5,435 nt of DNA from contig JAGFXQ010000252.1 in assembly GCA_017861355.1 (NCBI GenBank), positions 1-5,435 on the forward strand, in the 5' to 3' direction. This document shows, piece after piece, positions 1-5,435 of this stretch. The notes under the pieces are model-generated. The model did not search any database. It saw only the letters and a list, made by a program, of their open reading frames with translations, and was not told the origin of the DNA. The DNA comes from Bacillota bacterium. GTDB lineage: Bacteria; Bacillota; Clostridia; Lachnospirales; Lachnospiraceae. The position numbers were made by a program, and so were the translations under genes. How positions within the stretch are numbered: position 1 is the first letter of the stretch; each line of letters opens with the position of its first letter.

Positions 1-550
1 CCTGTTCCGGAGTACGTTCTTCTAGAATACCCTTTAACTCAGACATTGAGCAACACGGAAAGTTTACATTCCATATTTCATTTTTAGAAATGCTACGTCC
101 TAAAAGCTCCTTGGTGATTGGGAGAAAATTATCCTCCACTACATCATATACACCGTTCATATCACAGGAAAATGCTATGGCCGGCACTCCATTAAGCAAA
201 GCTTCCATGGCAGCTCCAATCGTACCGGAGTACAAGATATCAAATCCCACATTATATCCATTATTAATTCCTGAGAAAACTACATCCGGCTTATCGGGGA
301 GCAGATTCTCCAGTCCGATTTTAACACAATCAGCCGGCGTCCCACTGATACTATATGCCTGTACCCCTGCAACAGGAAAATCTACCTTCTCTTCTTCCAT
401 TTCTCCGAATACGGTAATCCGATGCGACATGGCACTACATTGCTCTTTCGGTGCAACTACCCATACCTCACCTAACTGCACAGCCATCCTGGCCAATCGT
501 TGAATTCCCTCGGCCCAAATACCATCATCATTCACTACTAATATTCTCAT
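1..550 (-). CDS. surE: 5'/3'-nucleotidase SurE (3' end cut off by window edge)
   Basis: SurE is a metal-dependent cytoplasmic phosphatase that removes phosphate from nucleoside 5'- and 3'-monophosphates and, in some species, short polyphosphate. The 183 visible residues carry the family hallmarks. The N-terminal ILVVNDDG has metal ligands D8 and D9, S39 sits in the EQCSAMSHRIT loop, SGTPADC spans residues 69-75, SGIN includes N96, and YSGTIGAAMEALLNGVPAIA follows at residues 107-126. These match the D-D-S-N metal site of characterised SurE proteins in position as well as identity. The family is usually about 250 residues, so some 70 C-terminal residues lie beyond base 1. The ATG at 550-548 is chosen because it begins the conserved first strand and has AGAGG a few bases upstream. 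The gene is divergent from the chemoreceptor gene. No frameshift or lost catalytic residue is seen. Identification is secure; the in vivo substrate is not shown by the sequence. Confidence 0.96.
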   Translation of the reverse strand, partial: MRILVVNDDGIWAEGIQRLARMAVQLGEVWVVAPKEQCSAMSHRITVFGEMEEEKVDFPVAGVQAYSISGTPADCVKIGLENLLPDKPDVVFSGINNGYNVGFDILYSGTIGAAMEALLNGVPAIAFSCDMNGVYDVVEDNFLPITKELLGRSISKNEIWNVNFPCCSMSELKGILEERTPEQ

Positions 551-607
551 ATTACCTCTTTCCCTCGTGCATTTTTTTCCAGGCGAATTCATATCATCCA
601 ATCTCTT

Positions 608-636
608 TTGATCACATTATTTTCAATTATTATACA
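608..636 (+). promoter_or_regulatory. Possible distal promoter for the chemoreceptor gene
   Basis: TTGATC (608-613) and TATACA (631-636) are separated by exactly 17 bases; TACAAT at 633-638 is an alternative -10. Each box matches the sigma-A consensus at about four or five of six positions. Its start point would leave a leader of roughly 150 bases before the receptor ATG. The -10 overlaps the candidate -10 of surE on the other strand. The nearer candidate at 723-751 is better placed. Confidence 0.22.
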
Positions 637-657
637 ATAAAATATTCTGAAATAAAA
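629..657 (-). promoter_or_regulatory. Candidate sigma-A promoter for surE
   Basis: Read on the minus strand, bases 634-629 are a perfect TATAAT. Seventeen bases upstream, at 657-652, is TTTTAT, a weak -35 match. Transcription would start near base 622, leaving a leader of about 70 bases before the surE ATG. The perfect -10 is the main support. In an AT-rich gap such a match can arise by chance, so the call is tentative. Confidence 0.35.
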
Positions 658-722
658 TGCTTGGCATGACTGAACGCATTTACTGTGTAATTTTAATTTA
701 TATGCATTTAAAATATATATTG

Positions 723-751
723 TTGCATTCAGTACTTTAAGATATTATACT
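723..751 (+). promoter_or_regulatory. Candidate sigma-A promoter for the chemoreceptor gene
   Basis: TATACT at 746-751 matches the -10 consensus at five of six positions. It lies 17 bases downstream of TTGCAT (723-728), which keeps the conserved TTG of the -35 box. Initiation near base 758 would give a leader of about 39 bases carrying AGGAGG at 784-789. I looked for a motility sigma-D/sigma-28 type promoter here and did not see one. Confidence 0.42.
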
Positions 752-796
752 TAATATATCCCTTATTTCGACACTAATCATCCAGGAGGATACATT

Positions 797-2848
797 ATGT
801 TCAAAAAATTAAGTACTAGAATGCTTTTCTTTTTACTTTTCGTAATCGTTCTGTCAATGTTCATCTTTACCTATTTTAGTTATACAAGTAGTAAAAACAT
901 CATTAATAACCAAATAAAAAGAAATATGGATTCTGAACTTAGGATTCAAACAAATCTAATCGAACAAAAAATGCAACAAGTTTCTGCTATGGCGAATCAA
1001 GTTGCCAAATTTGTGCAATCGACTTATCAGAATACTCCTTTGGAGCAATATGAAGATGTTCTTGGACGAACCATCTTTGATAGTGATCTAGTAATTGGCA
1101 GTGGTATATGGTTTGAGCCTTTTGTCTATAATGCGGATCAGAAATACGTTGGACCTTATGTATATAAAGATGGTGATAAAGCAATCACTACATATGATTA
1201 TAGCAATGCTGATTATGATTATTTTAAATATCCATGGTATACCAATGCTACTACCGGATCAAAAGATCCTGTTTTTTCCGAACTATACTATGATGAGACA
1301 CTTGATGTGACCATGTCTTCCTGTACGGTTCCCATGTATGATAAGAATAATAACTTTATAGGTGTTGTAACTGTAGATATAGAGATTACATCTATTACAA
1401 ATATGATTAACGAGATCAAAGTCGGCGACGAGGGTACTGCGTTACTAATGATGGATGACGGTACTTATATCACGAATAAAGATCCTGAGATGATAATGAA
1501 AGGAAATATTAGTGAAAGTGAAAATAAATCGCTGGCCACTTTAGGTAACGAGTTGATACAACAGGAATTCGGTAATGGCAGTTATACTTTAGACGGTAAA
1601 AAGTATTTAGCTTACTATGATACCGTGAAAGGTTTTAATTGGAGGATTTTACTGCAGATTCCCAAGTCCGAAGTAGATGCTCCTCTCCGCTCTCTGATGG
1701 GAGGTTTATCTGTGGTCGGTATTATCATGCTCTTACTATGTATCGTAGTGATCATCTCTCAAGTACGATACCTTGTTATAAATATAAAGAAGGTAAACTC
1801 CTTTGCAATGAATCTTGCTAATGGTGATTTTACAATACCTGAACTTGAGATGAAATCAAAAGATGAATTAGGACAAATGTGTGACTCCTTAAATCGTATG
1901 CTCAATGCAAACAAATCCATCATTAAAACGATTGTAACTGACTCACGACAGATATCTGATATCGGCAATCAGTTGGATAATTCTACGAATATCTTATCCA
2001 CCAACTATGATGATATTGAGCATTCAATTAAATCCATTAATGAAAACATGATGAGCACCAGTGCTGCTACTGAGGAAGTAAATGCTTCTGTAGAAGAGGT
2101 AACGGCATCGATCTCCTTCCTTGCGCAGGAGACAGTGAAGAGCAATGTTATGGCCTCTGAGATAAAAGAAAGAGCATATCAAATACGGCAGGAATCAGAA
2201 GAAGCTTACCATCAGGCATTGGAGATAGCATCAGAAAAAGAGAAAAATCTAAACCAGAGCTTGGAAGCAGCAAAAGTTATCGACTCCATCGGAATTATGG
2301 CAGATGATATCTCAAATATTGCCTCTCAGGTTAATCTTTTGGCTCTAAATGCATCGATAGAAGCTGCCAGAGCCGGTGAACAAGGAAGAGGCTTTGCTGT
2401 AGTTGCAGGTGAAATAAAAACTCTTGCATCTAGAACCTCAAATTCTGTATCTGAAATTCAGCTTACTGTTACGAAGGTTCAAGAGGCTATCGATAATCTA
2501 ATTGCCCATTCAAAACAACTACTTACATTCATTAAAGAAACCGTCACTCCAGATTACATGAAGTTTGTTGATGTATCTGTTCAATATGGGCAGGATGCTA
2601 ATGATATAGGTGAGACTGTGATAAGAATTAAGAACATGACTCACAACATGGAACAGATTGTATCAGAGGTTGGTGACGCTATACAAAACATTACAGAGGT
2701 TACACAGAGTACAACGATGAATACCAATACGATTATTAATGGTATGGAAGTAACCGCAGAGCTAATCGATCAGATAAGCCTGATGGTTACTGAGGAACGA
2801 AATATTACAACCAGCCTTGATGAGATTATTAATAAATTTCACGTTTAA
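797..2848 (+). CDS. Methyl-accepting chemotaxis protein (dCache-HAMP-MCP signal)
   Basis: A complete membrane chemoreceptor of 683 residues. It would sense an extracellular ligand and control CheA kinase through CheW, steering flagellar movement. Domains in order: a short basic N-terminus; TM1 about residues 9-27; an extracytoplasmic dCache-type sensor about 33-285, including GPYVYKDG, PWY at 146-148 and a GVVTVDI strand ending near 195; TM2 about 300-320; a HAMP linker to about 378 with DELGQM at 356-361; then the cytoplasmic coiled-coil signalling domain. Likely methylation-helix glutamates are E426/E427 and E433/E434 in an ATEEVNASVEEV stretch. The hairpin tip, NLLALNASIEAARAGEQGRG with E522 and R525, is nearly canonical (Ser replaces the common second Ala of NAA). 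No C-terminal CheR/CheB-binding pentapeptide is present; the protein ends FHV. The ATG has AGGAGG seven bases upstream. The gene is monocistronic, with a terminator about 50 bases after its stop. Ligand is unknown: the arginine of the classic amino-acid-binding dCache motif appears replaced by Y145. Confidence 0.96.
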   Translation: MFKKLSTRMLFFLLFVIVLSMFIFTYFSYTSSKNIINNQIKRNMDSELRIQTNLIEQKMQQVSAMANQVAKFVQSTYQNTPLEQYEDVLGRTIFDSDLVIGSGIWFEPFVYNADQKYVGPYVYKDGDKAITTYDYSNADYDYFKYPWYTNATTGSKDPVFSELYYDETLDVTMSSCTVPMYDKNNNFIGVVTVDIEITSITNMINEIKVGDEGTALLMMDDGTYITNKDPEMIMKGNISESENKSLATLGNELIQQEFGNGSYTLDGKKYLAYYDTVKGFNWRILLQIPKSEVDAPLRSLMGGLSVVGIIMLLLCIVVIISQVRYLVINIKKVNSFAMNLANGDFTIPELEMKSKDELGQMCDSLNRMLNANKSIIKTIVTDSRQISDIGNQLDNSTNILSTNYDDIEHSIKSINENMMSTSAATEEVNASVEEVTASISFLAQETVKSNVMASEIKERAYQIRQESEEAYHQALEIASEKEKNLNQSLEAAKVIDSIGIMADDISNIASQVNLLALNASIEAARAGEQGRGFAVVAGEIKTLASRTSNSVSEIQLTVTKVQEAIDNLIAHSKQLLTFIKETVTPDYMKFVDVSVQYGQDANDIGETVIRIKNMTHNMEQIVSEVGDAIQNITEVTQSTTMNTNTIINGMEVTAELIDQISLMVTEERNITTSLDEIINKFHV

Positions 2849-2898
2849 TTTTACTCTAAATTATGATAAATGTTCGTTTCCCGTTATCCGCTTAATTG

Positions 2899-2942
2899 AA
2901 AAGAGATACAATACCGATTTACCGGTATTGTATCTCTTTTTT
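2899..2942 (+). terminator. Rho-independent terminator after the chemoreceptor gene
   Basis: A perfect 18-bp inverted repeat (left arm 2899-2916, right arm 2923-2940) encloses a six-base loop and ends in six T residues (2937-2942), partly within the stem. It begins 51 bases after the receptor stop codon. The stem is unusually long and has no mismatch. Its A-rich left flank could also give a short U-run on the minus strand, but no minus-strand gene ends here. Confidence 0.92.
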
Positions 2943-3087
2943 GTATAGCATAAACACCATTAATCCTCTCTACTTCTCACCTTGATTACTGTTCCGTCAT
3001 AACGATTTATACAGGAGATCTGATCGACTTATTTCGCTACTTGAATGGATTCGTAACCACGAATATCATTGGGAAATTGTATTTTTA

Positions 3088-3116
3088 TTGTAATTAATTG
3101 GATTTCATAATATACT
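3088..3116 (+). promoter_or_regulatory. Candidate sigma-A promoter for the RCC1-like gene
   Basis: TTGTAA (3088-3093) and TATACT (3111-3116) are separated by 17 bases, matching the sigma-A consensus at four and five of six positions. Initiation near 3123 would give a leader of about 60 bases. This supports transcription of the gene at 3182 independently of the receptor, whose terminator lies about 145 bases upstream. Confidence 0.5.
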
Positions 3117-3181
3117 TGGAAAAAGATCAATCGTATTTAAAGTAATTTCCCAGCTATTATGAAGAAGGAGATAATTTTTGT

Positions 3182-4753
3182 ATGAAAAAATGTATGTCTT
3201 TTGTTCTTGCTATATTTTTTGTTTTACTCACATGTTCAGTAAACGCTTATGCTTCTGACAACGCCGAGAAAACATCAAATAATTCGGTTAAGATCGCTAA
3301 GGTATATGCAGGGGACCAAGTATTCGGGGCTATTGATAAAAATGGAAAAGTTTATATGTGGGGATCGAATTATTATGGCCAATGTGATATACCGAAAGAT
3401 TTACCCCCCATTGTTGAATTGGGAATCGGTTGTTTCCACGTCGTTGCCTTGGATAAAAACGGTAAACTGCATGGTTGGGGAAAACAAAACGATGGGGAAC
3501 TAGATTTTGCTAATGATCTGCCACGTATGGTTTCCGTAACAGCCAAAGGTTATCAAACCACTGCTCTATCGAAAAACGGAAAATTATATAAGTGGGGAAA
3601 TACGAATGGCGGTAGCCAGGATAATGTTCCAGCTGACATATCCAACTCCAAGGTCGTACAAATATCAAACGGTACTTATTATGCATCTGCTTTGACGGAA
3701 AGTGGATACATTTACACATGGGGTATCGGTTACTATGAACCTGTGAAGGCAGATGTTAATATGCTGGCACCACTTGCATATAGCACAGTTTATTTAGGAA
3801 ATGACGGTAAAGTATACGGCGAAATACCGCATGCTAATATCATGTACCGATATAAACCACAACCGAAATTGCCTAATATTAAGAAGCTTTTCGGCGGCGA
3901 TTTTAATCTGGCTGCGATCGACTCCGATGGAAAACTGTATGTATGGGGTGAATACCAATACACGGCACAAGGCAGAACTTTCATTGATATACCTAAAAAC
4001 CTACCTGCGGTTACAACAGCCGCATTGGGAGATGACAGTATCGTTTGTTTGGGAACGGATGGTAAAATATATCAATGGGGTAGCAATCTTAATCGTTATG
4101 GTGAGGGAGTGCCTGTTAAATTGAATGGTTTTAAAGATAATCCTCCTGTCTTTAAGGCAATAAAACCACTCGACTGCAGTAAACCTTATGAAGTGTTCAG
4201 CTATGAGGATTTTGTTGACGCTATCAGTCTGCCATACCAAATAATAGAGATTAAAGGTGATATTGATATTACAGGTGACAACGTAAATCTGGACAAACAA
4301 AAAACATTGATTATTCAACCGGGTATTACAGTCACAGTCAGTACAAGAAACTTTAATATTCGTGGTCTGATAATAAATAAAGGCAGCATCCTTGTACCGG
4401 GCCGAATTTGTTTTCATAAAGAATCACCGGAAATCGGCGATATAAAGATAGTTGATAATGGTTATTACGGTGAAATCTCATATTTTCCAGAGTCTTTCGA
4501 TGTAGATTTAATTAAAAAATATTTATCCCCAGATTCGATCTATACTTCTTTGTCGTATACACCGGGTGTTGAAACAATAATTACGATCGATAAAAATATA
4601 ACCATACCCGACGGGAAGTCTCTATGGTTGAATAGTTATTGTACTCTTAGAGTGAAAAAAGGCGTAACTCTAACGATAAATGGAAAGGTTACAACCTTTA
4701 ACCAGCCTGAGATTCGAGGAAAAGTAACTGGAATGATTGATGTATTAAGATGA
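3182..4753 (+). CDS. Secreted RCC1-like repeat (beta-propeller) protein with duplicated beta-rich tail
   Basis: A complete protein of 523 residues, function unknown. Residues 1-24 are a clear Sec signal peptide (MKKC start, hydrophobic core, likely cleavage after AYA). Seven RCC1-like repeats of 36-44 residues begin near residues 38, 77, 116, 158, 194, 233 and 277. The typical unit is a hydrophobic strand, an 'A(I/L)xxxGKxYxWG' core, then a loop. Core tryptophans are W60, W99, W138, W180, W255 and W299; repeat 5 has lost the WG and reads GKVYGE. Seven units fit one complete seven-bladed propeller. The tail, about 325-523, is rich in alternating hydrophobic residues and holds two related segments (354-407 and 466-518), perhaps beta-helix-like. 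No LPXTG motif, SLH domain or C-terminal anchor is seen, so it is probably released or held non-covalently. AAGGAG at 3165-3170 lies 11 bases before the ATG, a slightly long gap; Met5 could serve instead, but the lysines needed by the signal peptide favour Met1. RCC1-type propellers are known as protein-binding platforms; a binding role here is inference only. Confidence 0.9.
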   Translation: MKKCMSFVLAIFFVLLTCSVNAYASDNAEKTSNNSVKIAKVYAGDQVFGAIDKNGKVYMWGSNYYGQCDIPKDLPPIVELGIGCFHVVALDKNGKLHGWGKQNDGELDFANDLPRMVSVTAKGYQTTALSKNGKLYKWGNTNGGSQDNVPADISNSKVVQISNGTYYASALTESGYIYTWGIGYYEPVKADVNMLAPLAYSTVYLGNDGKVYGEIPHANIMYRYKPQPKLPNIKKLFGGDFNLAAIDSDGKLYVWGEYQYTAQGRTFIDIPKNLPAVTTAALGDDSIVCLGTDGKIYQWGSNLNRYGEGVPVKLNGFKDNPPVFKAIKPLDCSKPYEVFSYEDFVDAISLPYQIIEIKGDIDITGDNVNLDKQKTLIIQPGITVTVSTRNFNIRGLIINKGSILVPGRICFHKESPEIGDIKIVDNGYYGEISYFPESFDVDLIKKYLSPDSIYTSLSYTPGVETIITIDKNITIPDGKSLWLNSYCTLRVKKGVTLTINGKVTTFNQPEIRGKVTGMIDVLR

Positions 4754-4851
4754 TTACATGCCATAGGCCGATAATTCCGAGCGAAGGTGCGTCTATCTCA
4801 ATCTCCAGAAATGTAATGATTGAACATGAATATTTAAGAATATAATAAAAT

Positions 4852-4889
4852 AGGGAGATAACGCCAATTAGGTGTTATCTCCCTGTTTT
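4852..4889. terminator. Probable bidirectional terminator between convergent genes
   Basis: Arms 4852-4865 and 4871-4884 form a 14-bp stem with one G-U pair and a five-base AATTA loop. On the plus strand it is followed by G then four Ts; on the minus strand by an AT-rich run including ATTTTATTATA. It sits about 100 bases past the stop of the RCC1-like gene and about 37 bases past the stop of the convergent oxidoreductase gene, so it probably serves both. The U-runs are only moderate on either side. Confidence 0.8.
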
Positions 4890-4918
4890 ATATCCCTGTC
4901 TTATATCCCTGTTTTAAA
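4880..4918. repeat. 13-bp tandem repeat, three copies
   Basis: Three adjoining 13-base units begin at 4880, 4893 and 4906, each fitting TCCCTGTYTTAWA. Unit 2 differs from unit 1 at one base and unit 3 differs from unit 1 at one base. A decayed fourth copy may follow at 4919. The first unit overlaps the right arm of the terminator, and the array ends just before the stop codon of the minus-strand gene. It probably arose by slippage. Confidence 0.85.
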
Positions 4919-4921
4919 TTC

Positions 4922-5435
4922 CTATATCTCCCCCTGGAATACCACATCACTATCCCTGCACAGATATTGTACTGCCTTTCTTCCTGTCTCTGCTGCTACC
5001 GGAAGACCTCCGGGAGGACTCATACGCTGACCAGCAAAGTAGATATTCTGGATGCTCTCCGGTTTGACAGGATAATCTGTTCTGGGGTCATTCTTTCCTG
5101 TGACAGTCATCCAGGAACCTTTGTAGGAACCCAGGTAACGCTCATAGGTCAGAGGGGTTGCGACATCCCATACCGCAATTTTATCCTTCGTCTTCGGATA
5201 TTTGTCATTCAGTATCTTGATAAAGGACTCTGCCAGCTTTTGCTTCTCTGCTTCATAAGTACCGTCTTCTTTACAACGTTTCCAGTGATCATAGGTGTCA
5301 CCTGAAATGATCGAGGTAATTGAGGTACCTCCTTCCGGTGCATAACCCTTATAGCCGGAATAGTTATTAATGCCCAGCGTGTTGAACGGAGTATCTCCGC
5401 AATATAACGGCTCCTCAAGCACATGTACTATACTC
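4922..5435 (-). CDS. FAD-dependent oxidoreductase, phytoene desaturase/RetSat-like (N-terminus outside window)
   Basis: Only the C-terminal 170 residues and the TAG stop (4924-4922) are present. The frame stays open through base 5435, so a GTG at 5422 is internal and not the start. Features of the CrtI/RetSat-type flavoprotein family are visible: GYAPEGGTSIT near the left of the fragment, a VWDVATPLTYERYLGSYKGS stretch, and the closing FAD-contacting segment IYFAGQRMSPPGGLPVAAET (roughly 5044-4985) followed by GRKAVQYL. Members oxidise or saturate C-C bonds of carotenoids, retinoids or related lipids and are usually about 500 residues. The N-terminal dinucleotide-binding GxGxxG motif expected for FAD would lie outside the window. 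No carotenoid gene is visible nearby, and many clostridial members have unknown substrates, so a specific name is not justified. It converges on the RCC1-like gene. Confidence 0.88.
   Translation of the reverse strand, partial: SIVHVLEEPLYCGDTPFNTLGINNYSGYKGYAPEGGTSITSIISGDTYDHWKRCKEDGTYEAEKQKLAESFIKILNDKYPKTKDKIAVWDVATPLTYERYLGSYKGSWMTVTGKNDPRTDYPVKPESIQNIYFAGQRMSPPGGLPVAAETGRKAVQYLCRDSDVVFQGEI

Larger units (their letters stand above)
2849..3181. other. Intergenic region between receptor and RCC1-like gene
   Basis: A 333-base stretch with no gene I can support. It holds the receptor terminator at its left end and a promoter plus ribosome binding site for the next gene at its right end. Between about 2945 and 3085 the sequence is unassigned. 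One plus-strand frame is open for about 48 codons ending near 3097, but it has no start codon or ribosome binding site and resembles no family I know. A short inverted repeat (3049-3054 with 3059-3064) lies upstream of the promoter. Confidence 0.6.

Noticed and set aside
90..669. Plus-strand open frames of 137 and 72 codons overlapping the surE region and the gap beside it
   Set aside because: They lie antisense to the clear surE coding frame or run into AT-rich non-coding DNA, have no convincing ribosome binding site and resemble no family.
661..680. TTGGCATGACTGAACGCATT resembles a sigma-54 -24/-12 promoter
   Set aside because: The GG and GC elements are one base too far apart and the TT before GC is missing.
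720..745. Possible motility sigma-D (sigma-28) promoter before the chemoreceptor gene
   Set aside because: AAGATAT partly resembles the -10 CCGATAT, but no TAAA -35 occurs at the right spacing.
2899..2942. Long perfect palindrome considered as an attachment site, IS end or small RNA
   Set aside because: Its placement just after a stop codon and its T-run fit an intrinsic terminator; no transposase, integrase or flanking duplication is present.
2950..3097. Frame open for about 48 codons in the gap after the receptor gene, possibly a gene remnant
   Set aside because: There is no start codon or ribosome binding site, and the translated sequence shows no recognisable motif, so chance is the simpler explanation.
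4001..4417. Minus-strand open frame of 138 codons inside the RCC1-like gene
   Set aside because: It is wholly antisense to a well-supported coding sequence with signal peptide and repeats, and its translation has no recognisable features.
5209..5424. Minus-strand ATG-started frame of 71 codons at the right edge
   Set aside because: It is a shifted frame within the oxidoreductase gene, whose own frame continues off the window edge with clear family similarity.

Overview
The window (5,435 bases, AT-rich by eye) looks like chromosome from a low-GC Gram-positive anaerobe of the Clostridia, probably Lachnospiraceae-like. The reasons are strong AGGAGG-type ribosome binding sites, sigma-A-like promoters in AT-rich gaps, U-tailed hairpin terminators, a clostridial-style SurE and a clostridial-style chemoreceptor signalling domain. 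The taxonomic call is inference from protein character, not a database match.

Layout. Bases 1-550 (minus strand) hold the first 183 codons of surE, a survival-protein nucleotidase cut off by the window edge. A 246-base AT-rich gap separates it from a divergent, complete chemoreceptor gene at 797-2848 (plus strand; TM - periplasmic-type dCache sensor - TM - HAMP - MCP signalling domain), which ends at a long perfect hairpin terminator (2899-2942). A 333-base non-coding stretch then carries a good promoter for the gene at 3182-4753 (plus strand). That gene encodes a secreted protein of 523 residues with a signal peptide, seven RCC1-like repeats (probably one seven-bladed beta-propeller, with blade 5 degenerate) and a beta-rich tail containing two copies of a related module. 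A second hairpin (4852-4889) lies between this gene and the convergent minus-strand gene at 4922-5435. The latter is the C-terminal 170 residues of an FAD-dependent phytoene-desaturase/RetSat-like oxidoreductase whose start is outside the window. A 13-bp tandem repeat (three copies) lies between the second hairpin and that gene's stop codon.

The four genes appear to be separate transcription units: surE and the receptor diverge, the receptor has its own terminator, the RCC1-like gene has its own promoter, and the oxidoreductase converges on it. No operon or obvious joint pathway is visible. The least ordinary item is the secreted RCC1-like/beta-module protein. The other observations (altered dCache ligand motif, opposing promoter elements, tandem repeat at a terminator) are smaller. 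I see no mobile element, CRISPR array, RNA gene or defence system, and nothing I would call a new multi-gene system.
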